Shown: positions 44,832 through 60,331, counted from the first letter of the stretch. The stretch is 64,000 nucleotides of DNA from Haemophilus haemolyticus (GCF_003351405.1 NZ_CP031240.1:434001-498000); one strand, 5' to 3'. Notes: a model not told the origin generated them from the sequence alone. Numbers and translations are program-made.

Positions 44832-44942
44832 TGGCAGTGCCTTACTCTCACATGGGGAAACCCCACACTACCATCAGCGTTACAACATTTCACTTCTGAG
44901 TTCGGTATGGTATCAGGTGGATCTATTGCACTATCTCTGCCA
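44832..44942 (-). rRNA. 5S rRNA, distal divergent copy
   Basis: The 111-nt core (TGGCAGAGATAGTGC...GGCACTGCCA) aligns over its full length with the proximal 5S but differs at roughly 17-20 positions, several in compensating pairs (helix I TGGCAG/CTGCCA against TGGCGG/CCGCCA). Exact ends are approximate. Confidence 0.85.
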
Positions 44943-44992
44943 AAAATTTTTTATTTTTTTAATTTACTCAATGAATAAACTAAAAAAATAAA

Positions 44993-45108
44993 CCTGGCGG
45001 TGCCCTACTCTCACATGGGGATGCCCCACACTACCATCGGCATTACAGCGTTTCACTTCTGAGTTCGGTATGGTGCCAGGTGGTTCCACCGCACTATCGC
45101 CGCCAGGA
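44993..45108 (-). rRNA. 5S rRNA, proximal copy
   Basis: This has the standard gammaproteobacterial 5S pattern with TGGCGGCGATAGTGCGGTGG at the 5' side and ACCATACCGAACTCAGAAGTG in the middle. It lies about 120 bp after 23S. Ends are approximate by a few bases. Confidence 0.93.
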
Positions 45109-45227
45109 TAATTCTTTGATAACTTGTATTCTTACTTCTATCTATGTTCTTCATTGGCCACAAGCTGAACGTTTAGTTAATTTCTTTTTCTTTCACTCTG
45201 TTTTCCAAAAACACTTGAGCGTTGTAT

Positions 45228-48122
<2,895 letters not shown>

Positions 48123-48496
48123 ATACAACCTCAAATGTTTTCAATCACTTTAAGTTTTCACTTCAAAGTGTGGTCAATTTGATGCGTATTTTCATTCAAC
48201 TAAACACTTGATTGCTTTTGTTCAATCAAGATTTTATGCAAAACAGGTTTGCTCTCAGAGTTTCCTTCTCAGTTCCCTCTTTTCACTTTCCTATTTTGCC
48301 TACTCAGACTTTCTCTCGAAAATCTCTTGTTTTCAGCTTGTTTCCAATTTTTTAAAGAACAGTTGATAAAACTTTTCAGTTATCATCGTTAAATAAACTA
48401 AATGAATATAAATAAAATCTTAAACACTATATTCGTTTAGATTAGTGCTTATGACTTTCTTCTCTATTCTCGCTTAATTTACTTAACGATGATAAG
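48123..48496 (-). other. 16S-23S internal spacer, 23S-proximal part
   Basis: About 374 bp between tRNA-Ala and 23S hold no gene. They contain the 23S processing stalk arm and a boxA-like TGTTCTTTAAA (near 48351-48361), an antitermination signal usual in rRNA spacers. Confidence 0.6.
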
Positions 48497-48572
48497 TGGT
48501 GGAGATAAGCGGGATCGAACCGCTGACCTCCTGCGTGCAAGGCAGGCGCTCTCCCAGCTGAGCTATATCCCC
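48497..48572 (-). tRNA. tRNA-Ala(TGC)
   Basis: 76 nt with acceptor GGGGATA, encoded CCA and anticodon TGC, in the 16S-23S spacer. Confidence 0.96.
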
Positions 48573-48617
48573 ATTTCATCATAAATCATTACTCCTTTAC
48601 ATCACTCACTCTCAGAG

Positions 48618-48694
<77 letters not shown>

Positions 48695-48773
48695 AAGGGT
48701 AATGTTTTCTTCTGCTCATTTGTCTACAACTATCAGCCAATCTGTGTGAGCACTCGCTGTCTCTCGTCTTTGG

Positions 48774-50313
<1,540 letters not shown>

Positions 50314-50467
50314 AAGTTCAATCGCTCAATAAACTGCTTAGCTATAAATAAAACACTACTTAAAAAAGTAATTATGAATTTTTCAGTTAAGCACCTATTA
50401 AGACTTCAAAATTAAAAATATTTTTAAAACAAGTCAATCAACAAGTGCCCACACAGATTGTCTGATA

Positions 50468-50482
50468 CATTGTTAAAGAGCA
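50468..50482 (-). promoter_or_regulatory. rRNA leader boxA
   Basis: TGCTCTTTAACAATG on the minus strand matches the leader boxA antitermination element recognised by NusB/NusE. Confidence 0.8.
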
Positions 50483-50486
50483 AAAA

Positions 50487-50535
50487 ACAACGACGCACGT
50501 GTAAACTTAAAAACTTCACAACAGTGCGTCGTTGT
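50487..50535 (-). promoter_or_regulatory. perfect inverted repeat at the 5' end of the rRNA leader
   Basis: ACAACGACGCAC at 50487-50498 and its exact complement at 50524-50535 form a 12-bp stem with a 25-base loop. It begins within about 10 nt of the expected transcription start, just ahead of boxA. Confidence 0.7.
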
Positions 50536-50544
50536 GTGCGGTGC

Positions 50545-50572
50545 ATTATAGGGATTTTCAAAACCCTTGCAA
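50545..50572 (-). promoter_or_regulatory. rRNA operon promoter
   Basis: TTGCAA and TATAAT are separated by 16 bp on the minus strand, with a GC-rich discriminator (GCACCGC) and an A/T-rich upstream element at about 50573-50610. This is a typical strong, stringently controlled rrn promoter. Confidence 0.88.
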
Positions 50573-50680
50573 GTACTTTTTGTAAAAATATTTAAAAAAA
50601 TGATCTTTTGATGGAAATATAAACGGATCCATCAAAAGTGCGGTCAAAATTCGAAATATTTATTAAAAATTAACCCTCAG
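50573..50680. other. intergenic region between the rRNA promoter and trkH
   Basis: No gene. It carries the A/T-rich upstream element of the rRNA promoter and an uptake signal (AAAGTGCGGT at 50636-50645). No clear terminator for trkH is seen. Confidence 0.5.
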
Positions 50681-52144
50681 TTAAGATCTCCAGAATGCAG
50701 GCGTAAATAATGCTAAAAGCGTGAAAATTTCTAATCGGCCGCATACCATTGCGATAGTTAAAATCCATTTGGCGCTATCTGGAATGGCGATCATATTACT
50801 ACTAACAGCACCTAATCCTGGCCCTAAATTATTTATGCTCGCTAACACAGCATTAAAGGCATTGAAAGGTTCAACTCCACAAGCAATGACACCAAGTAAA
50901 CAAATTAAAAATACTAAAATATAAGCCGAAAAGAATGCCCAAATACTACCAATCACTCTTTCATCTAATACATTTTTTCCCCATTTAATGGGATAAACCA
51001 AATTAGGATGAACCACACGTTTGAGTTCTCGTTTTCCTTGTAGGTAAAGCACTAATACACGCGCAACTCTTAAACCACCACCAACAGATCCTGCACAACC
51101 GCCCATAAAAGATGCAGAGATTAACAATACAGGCACAAATGAGGGCCAAGCAGCAAAATCAGATGTAGTGTAACCAGTTGTGGTAGAAATAGAGACGGCC
51201 TGAAATAATACTTGTTCGAAATCTTGCCATGAAGTCTTAAAGTAACTGTGTCCCCACATTACTGAAGTACAAACCACAACTAAAATAACTTGGATACTGA
51301 TAAAAAAACGAAATTCAGGATCACGCAAATAAATTTTGAAGAAATTTTCGCGTCCAATCGTTGAAAAAGCACGGAAATGTAGACCAAAGTTACAAGCAGA
51401 AACTAATAAAAATAAAACAGTAATTCCGTTAATCAATGGGCTATTGAAATAACCGATACTTGCATCATGCGTTGAAAAACCGCCAATGGAAACAGTAGAG
51501 AAACTGTGAGTAATCGCATCAAAAACACTCATTCCCGCCAACCAATAAGCTAAAGCGCATGACAAGGTTAAAGAAAGGTAAATCATCCACAAAACTTTTG
51601 CGGTTTCTGTAATCCGTGGGCGAATTTTTTGCTCCTTCATTGGACCAGACATTTCTGCACGGTAAAGTTGCATTCCGCCAATACCTAAAAGGGGAATGAT
51701 CGCAATCGCTAACACAATGATCCCCATTCCACCAAGCCATTGCAAAAACTGTCGGTAGAACAAAATTGCTTTTGGTAAATTATCCAATCCAGTCATCACG
51801 GTGGCACCTGTCGTCGTTAAACCCGAAAAGGCCTCAAATACAGCAGAGGCAACCGTTAAGTGTGGTGCATCAAACAACAAAAGCGGCAAAGTAGCCAAGC
51901 CGCCAAGTACAAACCAAAAAGCCACAACGATCAAAAAACCATCACGGGAGCGTAATTCTTGTTTATGGTGATGGCATGGCCACCAAAGCAATGTGCCCGC
52001 TGTCAAGCTCAACATAAAAGCCTGCATAAATGCTTTGCCGCCACCATCGCCATAAATTAGAGCGACAAATGCTGGAATCAGCATTGTGCCCGAAAAACAC
52101 ATCACAAGAATACCAATAATTCGGATAATGGATAAAATATGCAC
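50681..52144 (-). CDS. trkH: Trk potassium uptake channel TrkH
   Basis: The 487-residue membrane protein has about ten membrane segments and the pore-loop glycine motifs of TrkH ([36 protein letters not shown]). It forms the K+ channel gated by TrkA in the inner membrane. It starts 2 bp after the yigZ stop, so the pair is one operon, as in E. coli yigZ-trkH. Confidence 0.95.
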   Translation of the reverse strand: MHILSIIRIIGILVMCFSGTMLIPAFVALIYGDGGGKAFMQAFMLSLTAGTLLWWPCHHHKQELRSRDGFLIVVAFWFVLGGLATLPLLLFDAPHLTVASAVFEAFSGLTTTGATVMTGLDNLPKAILFYRQFLQWLGGMGIIVLAIAIIPLLGIGGMQLYRAEMSGPMKEQKIRPRITETAKVLWMIYLSLTLSCALAYWLAGMSVFDAITHSFSTVSIGGFSTHDASIGYFNSPLINGITVLFLLVSACNFGLHFRAFSTIGRENFFKIYLRDPEFRFFISIQVILVVVCTSVMWGHSYFKTSWQDFEQVLFQAVSISTTTGYTTSDFAAWPSFVPVLLISASFMGGCAGSVGGGLRVARVLVLYLQGKRELKRVVHPNLVYPIKWGKNVLDERVIGSIWAFFSAYILVFLICLLGVIACGVEPFNAFNAVLASINNLGPGLGAVSSNMIAIPDSAKWILTIAMVCGRLEIFTLLALFTPAFWRS

Positions 52145-52146
52145 TA

Positions 52147-52767
52147 TTATTCGCCTGTCTCTAAAAGTTGGATGACTAATCTGCCCGCAGACTTTTCTGT
52201 TAATTCTGAAGAAAAAACATCGACTGTTTTTTCACTAATACCTAAAATCAAATGAATATTTGCCTGAAAATCTTGAGATAAAATCTCAACCTGATGTTTT
52301 TCACAAAGTTGTAGCACCAAACTTAGCTGACCATAGTCACAATCTAATTTGAAAGGGGTTCGTTCAACTTTAATTTCGCTTTCAATCAGCTTTAAAGCTT
52401 GTTGTACTCCATTGCCGTAAGCACGAACTAATCCGCCCGTTCCAAGCAAAATACCACCATAATAGCGAACCACCACCGCACTGATTTCACCTAATTGACT
52501 ACCTTGCAATGCACTCAACATTGGCTTTCCTGCCGTTCCAGCGGGTTCACCATCATCAGAAAAACCAAGCTGTAGAGAATCTGTTGGCTTGCCTGCTACA
52601 GCAGCCCAACAATGATGCCGAGCATTTGGATGTTCTTGTTTAATCTTTGCCCAAAAAGCTCTTGCGTCTTCTAAACCTTCGGTGTGCTGTAAATAAGTAA
52701 TAAAACGGCTTTTCTTAATTTCTTCTTCAAAAACAACCGCACTTTTAGGAACGAGGTATTCCGCCAT
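52147..52767 (-). CDS. yigZ: YigZ, IMPACT-family protein
   Basis: The 206-residue protein has the IMPACT/UPF0029 N-terminal domain ([28 protein letters not shown]) and a small C-terminal ferredoxin-like domain. The role is uncertain; structure suggests nucleic acid binding. It heads the trkH operon. Confidence 0.93.
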   Translation of the reverse strand: MAEYLVPKSAVVFEEEIKKSRFITYLQHTEGLEDARAFWAKIKQEHPNARHHCWAAVAGKPTDSLQLGFSDDGEPAGTAGKPMLSALQGSQLGEISAVVVRYYGGILLGTGGLVRAYGNGVQQALKLIESEIKVERTPFKLDCDYGQLSLVLQLCEKHQVEILSQDFQANIHLILGISEKTVDVFSSELTEKSAGRLVIQLLETGE

Positions 52768-52882
52768 TCATTTTTTCAAACTAATTTCAATGATACTAGT
52801 CTATCACTGATGACTGGGATTTGTCGAAATTTTGCCGTAAGTGCGGTATGATATGGCTATGTTTTTCAAAAGAAAAAAGAAT

Positions 52883-53122
52883 ATGTCTAAAATTTCCGTC
52901 ACACAAACCCTAGATACTTTAGGATTACGTTGCCCAGAACCTGTGATGCTTGTTCGTAAAAATATTCGTCATCTTAACGATGGAGAAATACTTTTGATCA
53001 TTGCTGACGATCCTGCAACAACAAGAGATATTCCAAATTTCTGTCAATTTATGGATCACACCTTACTGCAAAGTGAAGTGGAAAAACCACCTTTCAAATA
53101 TTGGGTGAAAAAAGGAAAATAA
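52883..53122 (+). CDS. tusA: sulphurtransferase TusA
   Basis: I chose the ATG at 52883 ([15 protein letters not shown]), giving 79 residues, the usual TusA length; upstream in-frame ATGs add a basic tail not seen in the family. The catalytic cysteine is in [10 protein letters not shown]. TusA relays sulphur from IscS for 2-thiouridine in tRNA. Confidence 0.93.
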   Translation: MSKISVTQTLDTLGLRCPEPVMLVRKNIRHLNDGEILLIIADDPATTRDIPNFCQFMDHTLLQSEVEKPPFKYWVKKGK

Positions 53123-53156
53123 AAAAATCGGCCGTATTAAAGTGCGGCCGATTTTT
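53121..53156. terminator. bidirectional terminator between tusA and htpX
   Basis: AAAAAATCGGCCG and its complement form a 13-bp stem with a 10-base loop. A- and T-runs on both sides suit transcripts from both convergent genes. Confidence 0.9.
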
Positions 53157-53164
53157 TGAAATTT

Positions 53165-54016
53165 TTAAAGATTGCGTAAGGCTTCAATACGCTTTTCGAG
53201 TGGTGGATGACTCATAAAGAGTTCACTGCGTTTACCATTAATCATAAAGGCATTTAAAGAACCTTCAAGATTTTGTGGTTCGTGAAGTTGTTGCAAACGT
53301 TGCAATGCCATGATCATTTTTTCTTTACCCACTAGACTTGCGGAACCAGCATCTGCACGGAATTCGCGGTAGCGAGAGAACCACATTGCGATAATACTCG
53401 CAAGCACACCAAAGAGCATTTCCAATACCATCGAAACCAAGAAATAAATACCTGAACTGCGCGTTTCTTCTCCATTATTGTTACGCGAACTTGCCACCGC
53501 CGTTGCAATAACGCGAGATAAGAAAATCACGAAAGTATTCAATACGCCTTGCAATAACGCCATCGTCACCATATCCCCATTGGAAATATGGGAAATTTCG
53601 TGCGCTAAAACAGCTTCAGCTTCAGCCTCCGTCATGTTGTTTAATAATCCAGTGCTCACAGCCACCAAAGAATTGCTTTTTGTCGCGCCTGTAGCAAAAG
53701 CATTCACATCGGGTGAATGATAAATCGCCACGTCTGGCATCGGAATCCCCGCTTTCTGCGCTTGGCGACTAACGGTATCAATTAACCAACGTTCAGTTTG
53801 ATTACGAGGTTGAGTAATCACCTCTCCATCTACAGAACGTAATGCCATCGTTTTAGACAGGAATAATGAAATTAATGAGCCAGCAAAACCAAATAACAAC
53901 GCCATAATTAAAATGCCGCCGGTGCTATTTCCTGCAATACCAGTCACACTTAAAATAATACCTAATACCAGCATTACAGCCATATTGGTTGCCAAGAAAA
54001 GAAGAATACGCATCAT
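53165..54016 (-). CDS. htpX: membrane metalloprotease HtpX
   Basis: The chosen ATG at 54016 ([11 protein letters not shown]) gives 283 residues, the usual H. influenzae length; a further upstream ATG lacks a better ribosome binding site. Two N-terminal membrane helices precede the zinc-protease motif HEISH and the third ligand region FRADAGSA. HtpX degrades misfolded inner-membrane proteins with FtsH. Confidence 0.95.
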   Translation of the reverse strand: MMRILLFLATNMAVMLVLGIILSVTGIAGNSTGGILIMALLFGFAGSLISLFLSKTMALRSVDGEVITQPRNQTERWLIDTVSRQAQKAGIPMPDVAIYHSPDVNAFATGATKSNSLVAVSTGLLNNMTEAEAEAVLAHEISHISNGDMVTMALLQGVLNTFVIFLSRVIATAVASSRNNNGEETRSSGIYFLVSMVLEMLFGVLASIIAMWFSRYREFRADAGSASLVGKEKMIMALQRLQQLHEPQNLEGSLNAFMINGKRSELFMSHPPLEKRIEALRNL

Positions 54017-54183
54017 AATGTGTTCTCTCAAAGTTAGGGTTAAGTATTTCCTTAGTGGGGAAAATTCACAAAAAATTCAAGGTGTAATGTAAAATTTTTG
54101 TTATCAGCATACAAACAAAAAGTGCTGTCAAAAACATGCAAGTTTATGACCGCACTTTTAAGCAGAAATTACCAAACAGAAAA

Positions 54184-54576
54184 TTATTTTCTTACAGCAA
54201 TCGCTTCAATTTCTAATCCCACATCTTTTGGTAAACGAGCAACTTCTACGCAAGAACGAGCAGGGAAATTAGGATGATTATTTTCTTTAAAGAAACGTTC
54301 ATATTCTGCATTAACTGCTGCAAAATCATTAAGATCTTTCACAAAAACCGTCGTTTTTACAATATCTGCGGCAGTTAAACCCGCTTTCTCGATAATCGCT
54401 TTCACGTTTTCTAAAGATTGGCGTGCTTGTGCAACGATGTCAGCTGGCACTTCGCCTGTTGCAGGATTCACGGGAATTTGTCCTGAGGTTAAAACTAAAT
54501 TGCCAAGATCAACCGCTTGAACATAAGGGCCGATAGCTGCAGGTGCTTTTTCAGTATGAATAATTTGTGTCATCAT
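54184..54576 (-). CDS. ridA: 2-iminobutanoate/2-iminopropanoate deaminase RidA
   Basis: The 130-residue protein has the YjgF/RidA fold with the substrate arginine in SCVEVARLPKDVGLEIEAIA. RidA hydrolyses reactive enamines/imines released by PLP enzymes. The H. influenzae homologue (HI0719) has a solved structure. Confidence 0.96.
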   Translation of the reverse strand: MMTQIIHTEKAPAAIGPYVQAVDLGNLVLTSGQIPVNPATGEVPADIVAQARQSLENVKAIIEKAGLTAADIVKTTVFVKDLNDFAAVNAEYERFFKENNHPNFPARSCVEVARLPKDVGLEIEAIAVRK

Positions 54577-54593
54577 TTTCTCCTTGGTTGATA

Positions 54594-54623
54594 AAAAGTG
54601 CGGTTATTTTTCACCGTACTTTT
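54594..54623 (-). terminator. imperfect uptake-signal pair after mlaA
   Basis: AAAAGTGCGGT pairs with ACCGTACTTTT (one mismatch). It lies 8 bp after the mlaA stop codon. Confidence 0.6.
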
Positions 54624-54630
54624 TTGTTTA

Positions 54631-55383
54631 TTAATCAATTTCTTTTAGCACGTCATCAGAAAGCGATTCTTTATTTTCTGTTGATTTGCCATCACTCACT
54701 TTAAATTGTAAATTTTGGTAATACGCTTCTCTAAAGGTTACATATGGATCTTGTGCTTGGCGTAACAACTCAGCGTTATCAATATTTTTCGCACGGGCAT
54801 CCACCGCTTGCACACCATATTTCACTAACGACCACGGACCGCCAACCCATTCCCAGAATGGATACATATAAGCCGCATCAACCACAGCACCCGTTAATTG
54901 ACGTGGCGTTGTTGCATTATAAATCGGTAGCACAATATAAGTTCCAGCATCTACGCCGTAGCTACCTAACGTTTCCCCAAATCCACGTTGATTATCTACG
55001 CGCAATTCTTTGCTTGCGCTCGCAAAATCAATAAAGCCACCTAGACCAAATACAGTGTTAATCCAAAAGCGATTAAAGTGAACAAATGCTTTTTTCGGTT
55101 CACCTTCAATTAAGCGGTTCACAAAGCTTACGGGCTCATCAAGGTTATTTGCAATGCCAGCAAGACCTGAAGAAATTGGCTTAGGCACATAGTTATTCCA
55201 ACCTTTTGCAGCGGGTTCTAACACATAGCGATCCATAACGTTATAGTTAAATTTCCACATGGTTCGATTGAACCCTTCAAGGGAATCATTACGCTCACTC
55301 ACTTGTTTCGTGTCATTCTTATTTGCACAACCTGTCAGCACAATTACGCCGAAAAGCGCGGTCAAAATCGTCTTTATTTTCAT
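54631..55383 (-). CDS. mlaA: intermembrane phospholipid transport lipoprotein MlaA
   Basis: The 250-residue VacJ-family lipoprotein has a signal peptide with lipobox LTGC (Cys19) and the family pattern DPLEGFNR-like (DSLEGFNRTMWKFN) with FVHFNRFWINTVFGLGGFIDFAS. MlaA sits in the outer membrane with porins and removes surface phospholipids. The rest of the Mla system is elsewhere. Confidence 0.95.
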   Translation of the reverse strand: MKIKTILTALFGVIVLTGCANKNDTKQVSERNDSLEGFNRTMWKFNYNVMDRYVLEPAAKGWNNYVPKPISSGLAGIANNLDEPVSFVNRLIEGEPKKAFVHFNRFWINTVFGLGGFIDFASASKELRVDNQRGFGETLGSYGVDAGTYIVLPIYNATTPRQLTGAVVDAAYMYPFWEWVGGPWSLVKYGVQAVDARAKNIDNAELLRQAQDPYVTFREAYYQNLQFKVSDGKSTENKESLSDDVLKEID

Positions 55384-55466
55384 TTTGAATCCTTATATAA
55401 ATGTGGACTTATTCTACCTAATTTGCCAAGTAACAACAAAATAAATCTTGCCCATAAAACATATAA

Positions 55467-55503
55467 AAAGTGCGGTAAAAATACATTATTTTTACCGCAC
55501 TTT
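55467..55503 (-). terminator. 17-bp inverted uptake-signal terminator of glpR
   Basis: AAAGTGCGGTAAAAATA and its exact complement with a 3-base loop. It follows the glpR stop codon on the minus strand. Confidence 0.85.
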
Positions 55504-55510
55504 CTCATTC

Positions 55511-56263
55511 CTAACATAAAACTAGTTTCGTTTTCTGACCTTTAAGATAATTGACAATTCCTTCGGGAGCATCATCCGTAAACAAATATTCCACATCACT
55601 TAATTCGCCCAATCGAACAATCGCTTGGCGCGTAAATTTAGAGTGATCGGTCACTAATAACGTCTGACGTGAACTTTCAATAATCGCTCGTTTTACTTGT
55701 ACTTCGTGATAATCATAATCCAATAATGAACCATCAGCATCGATCGCACTAATCCCTAAAATCCCGAAATCTAGGCGAAATTGAGAAATAAAATTCACCG
55801 TAGCCTCGCCGATAATTCCACCATCCATTCGCAATGATCCGCCTGCCATGACAATATCAAAACTTTCATTTTGGCGTAAAAGATGAGCGGCATTCAGATT
55901 GTTCGTCACAATTCGAAGTTTTTCGTGGCCAAGCAATGCATTGGCGACAGCCTCAGGCGTGGTACCAATATCAATAAACAACGATGCACCGTTAGGAATC
56001 AACTTCGCAACTTCCTGTGCAATATTATTCTTTTGTAATGAAAAGAATTGTTTACGATCCACGTAATCAGAATTTTCTGCAGAAGATGGCGATGCCGCAC
56101 CACCGTGATGGCGACGAATTAAATCTAACTCCGCCAAAATATTCAAATCACGGCGAATCGTTTGAGGGCTAACATCTAAGGCAGCAACCAGTTCTTCCGT
56201 GCTTAAATAACCGGATTGTTCCACCAGTTTAATAATTTGTTGATGCCGTAATGACTGCTTCAT
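55511..56263 (-). CDS. glpR: glycerol-3-phosphate regulon repressor GlpR
   Basis: I chose the ATG at 56263 (MKQSLRHQQIIKLV) after AAAGGG, giving 250 residues, matching E. coli GlpR in length and in most of its sequence by eye (STEELVAALDVSPQTIRRDL, FIDIGTTPEAVA, DFGILGISAIDADGSLL). It is a DeoR-type repressor relieved by glycerol-3-phosphate. It follows glpG. Confidence 0.93.
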   Translation of the reverse strand: MKQSLRHQQIIKLVEQSGYLSTEELVAALDVSPQTIRRDLNILAELDLIRRHHGGAASPSSAENSDYVDRKQFFSLQKNNIAQEVAKLIPNGASLFIDIGTTPEAVANALLGHEKLRIVTNNLNAAHLLRQNESFDIVMAGGSLRMDGGIIGEATVNFISQFRLDFGILGISAIDADGSLLDYDYHEVQVKRAIIESSRQTLLVTDHSKFTRQAIVRLGELSDVEYLFTDDAPEGIVNYLKGQKTKLVLC

Positions 56264-56292
56264 AGAAAACCCTTTATCCAAATTGAACACAC

Positions 56293-56871
56293 CTACTGTA
56301 GCGAATTTTTACGTAATTGGCTATCGATAAATCCCCAAATCAAGCCGACAATCAAGCCTGAAATATGCGCTGCATTTCCCATTTCAACACCAAATAAGGG
56401 GCTAATAAAACCTAATGTGATCCCCACTAATAACATTGTGAAAAAACCTTCTGGCAGATCAAATAAATGATGATTCAATTTATCACGTATAAATACATAA
56501 CCTAGAACCGCATATACAACACCAGAAAGCCCAAAGAAAGCGGGGCCAGACACATAATTTTGCACATACCCTGTTATGGCAGATGCTGCAACATACAACA
56601 TCAATAATTTGACCGAACCAAAAGTGCGCTCAATCATTCCACCGAAAATAAAAAACCAAGACAGATTAAACAAAATATGCAAATTAGATAAATGTACCAG
56701 TGTATGTGAGATATAGCGCCACGCTTCGCTATCTTGCTCTTCGTAAGCGGGGTAATGCATCAAATACATAATATCGTCTTCAAAACCTAGCTGTTGATCA
56801 ATATAAATAAGCGCGCAAAGTGCGGTGAGAATTAGCGTGATTTTTCCCTGTTGAGCTAAAAAGTTTTTCAT
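56293..56871 (-). CDS. glpG: rhomboid protease GlpG
   Basis: The start at 56871 (MKNFLAQQGKI) gives 192 residues, the length of the crystallised H. influenzae GlpG. Six membrane helices carry the catalytic serine in GLSGVVYA and histidine in NAAHISGL. It lacks the cytoplasmic domain of E. coli GlpG, as expected for this species. It is co-transcribed with glpR. Confidence 0.96.
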   Translation of the reverse strand: MKNFLAQQGKITLILTALCALIYIDQQLGFEDDIMYLMHYPAYEEQDSEAWRYISHTLVHLSNLHILFNLSWFFIFGGMIERTFGSVKLLMLYVAASAITGYVQNYVSGPAFFGLSGVVYAVLGYVFIRDKLNHHLFDLPEGFFTMLLVGITLGFISPLFGVEMGNAAHISGLIVGLIWGFIDSQLRKNSLQ

Positions 56872-56897
56872 TCGTGATCTCATACTTCTGCGCAAAT

Positions 56898-57557
56898 TTA
56901 AAAATCGGACTTCGCATTAAAGGTCATTGTTTCCCCTGTAATAGGGTGTGTAATCGTCAATTCTTCTGCGTGCAAGCATAATCTTGGCGACATAGCTTTA
57001 GCCTGAGGATGAGAGTAAAATTTATCGCCTAAAATTGGATGCCCCAATGCTAACATGTGCAAGCGTAATTGATGAGATCTGCCTGTCACAGGTGTCAGTT
57101 TCACGCGAGTACTGTTATTGGGCAAACGTGCTAAAACTTCGAATTTTGTGACCGCTCTTTTTCCTAAAACGAAATCCAAACGTTGGCGCGGTCGATTTTC
57201 CCAATCACAAATCATCGGCAAATTTACCTCACCATAATCTTTCTCCAAATGTCCCCAAACAATCGCTTGATAATGTTTTTTAGGTTCACGTTCGCGAAAT
57301 TGACGTTTTAATTCTCGATCCGCCGCCTTACTTAAAGCAAACACAATAATACCGCTCGTTGCCATATCCAAACGATGAGCTGGCTCACAAAAGCCAAATT
57401 TTTCTTTTACTCGACTCATTGCACTATCGTAATATTGTGGTTGATTGCCTGGCACGGAAAGCAAACCGCTAGGTTTATTCACCACGCACAAATGATTATC
57501 TTGATAAATAATATCCAAATAAGGTTCAAGAGGCGGATTGTATTCAATCAATGCCAT
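56898..57557 (-). CDS. rluA: dual-specificity pseudouridine synthase RluA
   Basis: I chose the ATG at 57557 (MALIEYNPPLEPYLDII) after AAGGAA, giving 219 residues. The catalytic aspartate lies in the HRLDMATSG motif. RluA modifies U746 in 23S rRNA and U32 in some tRNAs. It starts 2 bp after rapA ends, as in E. coli rapA-rluA. Confidence 0.94.
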   Translation of the reverse strand: MALIEYNPPLEPYLDIIYQDNHLCVVNKPSGLLSVPGNQPQYYDSAMSRVKEKFGFCEPAHRLDMATSGIIVFALSKAADRELKRQFREREPKKHYQAIVWGHLEKDYGEVNLPMICDWENRPRQRLDFVLGKRAVTKFEVLARLPNNSTRVKLTPVTGRSHQLRLHMLALGHPILGDKFYSHPQAKAMSPRLCLHAEELTITHPITGETMTFNAKSDF

Positions 57558-57559
57558 TT

Positions 57560-60331
57560 TTATTCCTTGTTCGTCACTATGACACGCAAGCAATCCAAAC
57601 GCCAATTTGCTTTAGAAAGCTCGTCCAGTGATTGTGTTCGTTGTTGTTCCAAAATATCAATTTCGCTTTGACGAATATTTTTATTCACCGCTCGCAAAGC
57701 CTGTAAACGGTTAATTTCTGCGCTTAATTGTTGATCTGCTTGATTTTTAGCTTCAGCAATAATCGGTTCAGCTAAAGATTTTACAAGCTGATCGCCTCGT
57801 GTAATCAAGGCTTCAATATTGGCCCGTGCCATTTTCACCATTTGATTAGCAATATTTTTACCAAGCGGTTTCAATTTGCTATGTAATGTTTCAAAGGTAA
57901 CCTGCTCACCAATGTTATTTCCTTTGTTATCAAGCAACAGACGAATAGGCGTTGGCGGCAAAAAACGATTGAGCTGTAATCCTTTTGGCGATTGACTTTC
58001 CACCACATAAATCAATTCAATTAATAAGGTTCCAGCGGGCAGTTGTTTATTCACAAGCAATGCCATTGCGGCTTTGCCAATATCACCAGAAGCAACAAGA
58101 TCAATACCTTGACGAATCATAGGATGATCCCAAGTCAGAAACTCCATTTCTTCACGAGCAAGGGCAAGTTCTCGATCAAAGGTAACCGTCACACCTTCTT
58201 CTTTTAAACCCGGAAAATCGGGCACAAGCATTGTCCCAGTTGGGCTAATCACAATACTATTAGCCCCAAGATCTTCTTGCTCTACGCCAATAATATCAAA
58301 TAATTTTAAAGCAAAATTCACAAGCTCAGGCGAATTATCTTCATCAGCAATTTGATCCGCTAACGCTTGAGCTTGCCCACCGCCATGAGAATTTAGCTCT
58401 AATAAACGATCCCGTCCTTTTTCTAACTCAATCTTGAGTCTTTCCCGCGCGGTTTTAGTTTGTTTTAATAATTCAAAAAATTCATTCTCTGAAAGAGCGG
58501 TAGAATTTGACCGCACTTTTTCCAACTCATCAGCAAACTGAGAAAATAATGCCATTCCCATTGGACAAGTTTGTTCAAAAGCATTCAATCCCTCATTGTA
58601 CCAACGAGCCAAACGACTTTGAGGCGAATCTTTCGCACAAGGCACATAAATTTGCACATCACGTTTTTGTCCAATACGATCTAATCGGCCAATACATTGT
58701 TCCAATAAATCAGGATTTGTCGGTAAATCAAATAACACTAAATTTGCAGAGAATTGGAAATTACGCCCTTCCGAACCAATACTCGAGCTCAGTAAAACCT
58801 GTGCGCCGTTTTCTAAATCCGCAAAATAAGCCGAGGCTCTATCCCGTTCGATAATCGACATTTTTTCGTGGAACACTGCGGCACGAATCGCCTCACGTTC
58901 ACGCAAAATTTGTTCTAACTGAATCGCTGTTGCCGCTGTCTGGCAAATCACAAAAATTTTTTCATCGCGATATAGTTTGAGGAAGTCAATCAACCAATCA
59001 ATTTTATCATTCTCTTCCGAGAGTGTAATTTGGTGGTAAACACGGTGCGGAAAACCTTTCACGCCTTGACGTGTATTGCGGAATAACATTCGCCCCGTGC
59101 CGTGACGATCAATTAAGGCTTGAATCAGTTCCTGACGGGCACGATGCTGTTCTTCATCATTATTTGATGCAATCGCTTTAAAAAGTGGCTCGACATCTTG
59201 TTCAAGCAATAAATCAGAAATATGATTTTTTTCGACCGCACTTAATGCCTTATTTGCCAACAAAGATTCAACGGCATTAACCACAGGTTGATAGCGTTCC
59301 TGCTCTTTCACAAAGGTTTGATAATCAAAGAAACGTTCTGGATCCAGTAAGCGCAAACGAGCAAAATGACTTTCTTGCCCAAGTTGTTCTGGGGTTGCTG
59401 TGAGTAACAATACAGAGGGAATGATACGAGCAAGCTGTTCAACTAATAAATAAGCTGCACTTGGTGAAGATTCTGACCACTCGATGTGATGTGCCTCATC
59501 TACAATTAAACAGTCAAATTGAGCATTGAGCGCCTGCTCTACTCGGTTTGGCTTAGTTTCTAACCAATTCAACGAACAGATAATTAAGCTTTCAGTTGTA
59601 AATGGATTAACGGCATCAAGATCAAAATCGTTGCAACGTTCTTCATCAAAAAGTGAAAAATGCAAATTAAAACGACGAAGCATTTCCACCAGCCATTGAT
59701 GTTGCAACGTTTCTGGCACGATAATCAGAACACGTTGCACTTTCTCAGCAAAAAGTTGATTCTGCAAAATCATTCCTGCTTCAATGGTTTTCCCTAAACC
59801 AACCTCATCCGCCAATAACACGCGAGGATTAACTCGATTACCGACTTCAGCTGCAATATGAAGCTGATGAGGAATTAAACCCGCACGTGTTCCGCGTAAA
59901 CCACGCAATGGTGATTTAAATTGTGCTTGCTGATGACAAAGCGTGCGATAACGCAATGCAAAATGACTGCTGCGATCAATTTGCGCTGAAAACAGACGAT
60001 CTTTTGCTTGGCTAAAAGAAATAATCGGTGAAATATCACGTTCTTGCACAATGACATCTTCACCTTGCGGATTTTTAACTAAATAAAATAGCAAACCGTT
60101 CATATTTTGAACGTCTAAAATCTCACCTTGCCAGCCAGCTTGATGGGATAATGTTTCACCTTTACTAAATACAATTCGGCTTAAAGGCGCTTGTGCAGCA
60201 GCATATATACGCGTTTCATCCGCAGCAGGGAAATAAATCGTGACGGTTCGTTGATCTAATGCGGTAATGATACCTAATCCTAAAGCGTTTTCACTTTCAC
60301 TTAACCAGCGCTGACCAATAGCAAAGGGCAT
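57560..60331 (-). CDS. rapA: RNA polymerase-associated helicase-like ATPase RapA
   Basis: The start at 60331 ([20 protein letters not shown]) gives 923 residues, against 968 in E. coli. The SNF2 ATPase core has Walker [13 protein letters not shown] and DEAHHIEW, then a helicase C domain ([24 protein letters not shown]). RapA recycles RNA polymerase from stalled complexes. Confidence 0.95.
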   Translation of the reverse strand: MPFAIGQRWLSESENALGLGIITALDQRTVTIYFPAADETRIYAAAQAPLSRIVFSKGETLSHQAGWQGEILDVQNMNGLLFYLVKNPQGEDVIVQERDISPIISFSQAKDRLFSAQIDRSSHFALRYRTLCHQQAQFKSPLRGLRGTRAGLIPHQLHIAAEVGNRVNPRVLLADEVGLGKTIEAGMILQNQLFAEKVQRVLIIVPETLQHQWLVEMLRRFNLHFSLFDEERCNDFDLDAVNPFTTESLIICSLNWLETKPNRVEQALNAQFDCLIVDEAHHIEWSESSPSAAYLLVEQLARIIPSVLLLTATPEQLGQESHFARLRLLDPERFFDYQTFVKEQERYQPVVNAVESLLANKALSAVEKNHISDLLLEQDVEPLFKAIASNNDEEQHRARQELIQALIDRHGTGRMLFRNTRQGVKGFPHRVYHQITLSEENDKIDWLIDFLKLYRDEKIFVICQTAATAIQLEQILREREAIRAAVFHEKMSIIERDRASAYFADLENGAQVLLSSSIGSEGRNFQFSANLVLFDLPTNPDLLEQCIGRLDRIGQKRDVQIYVPCAKDSPQSRLARWYNEGLNAFEQTCPMGMALFSQFADELEKVRSNSTALSENEFFELLKQTKTARERLKIELEKGRDRLLELNSHGGGQAQALADQIADEDNSPELVNFALKLFDIIGVEQEDLGANSIVISPTGTMLVPDFPGLKEEGVTVTFDRELALAREEMEFLTWDHPMIRQGIDLVASGDIGKAAMALLVNKQLPAGTLLIELIYVVESQSPKGLQLNRFLPPTPIRLLLDNKGNNIGEQVTFETLHSKLKPLGKNIANQMVKMARANIEALITRGDQLVKSLAEPIIAEAKNQADQQLSAEINRLQALRAVNKNIRQSEIDILEQQRTQSLDELSKANWRLDCLRVIVTNKE

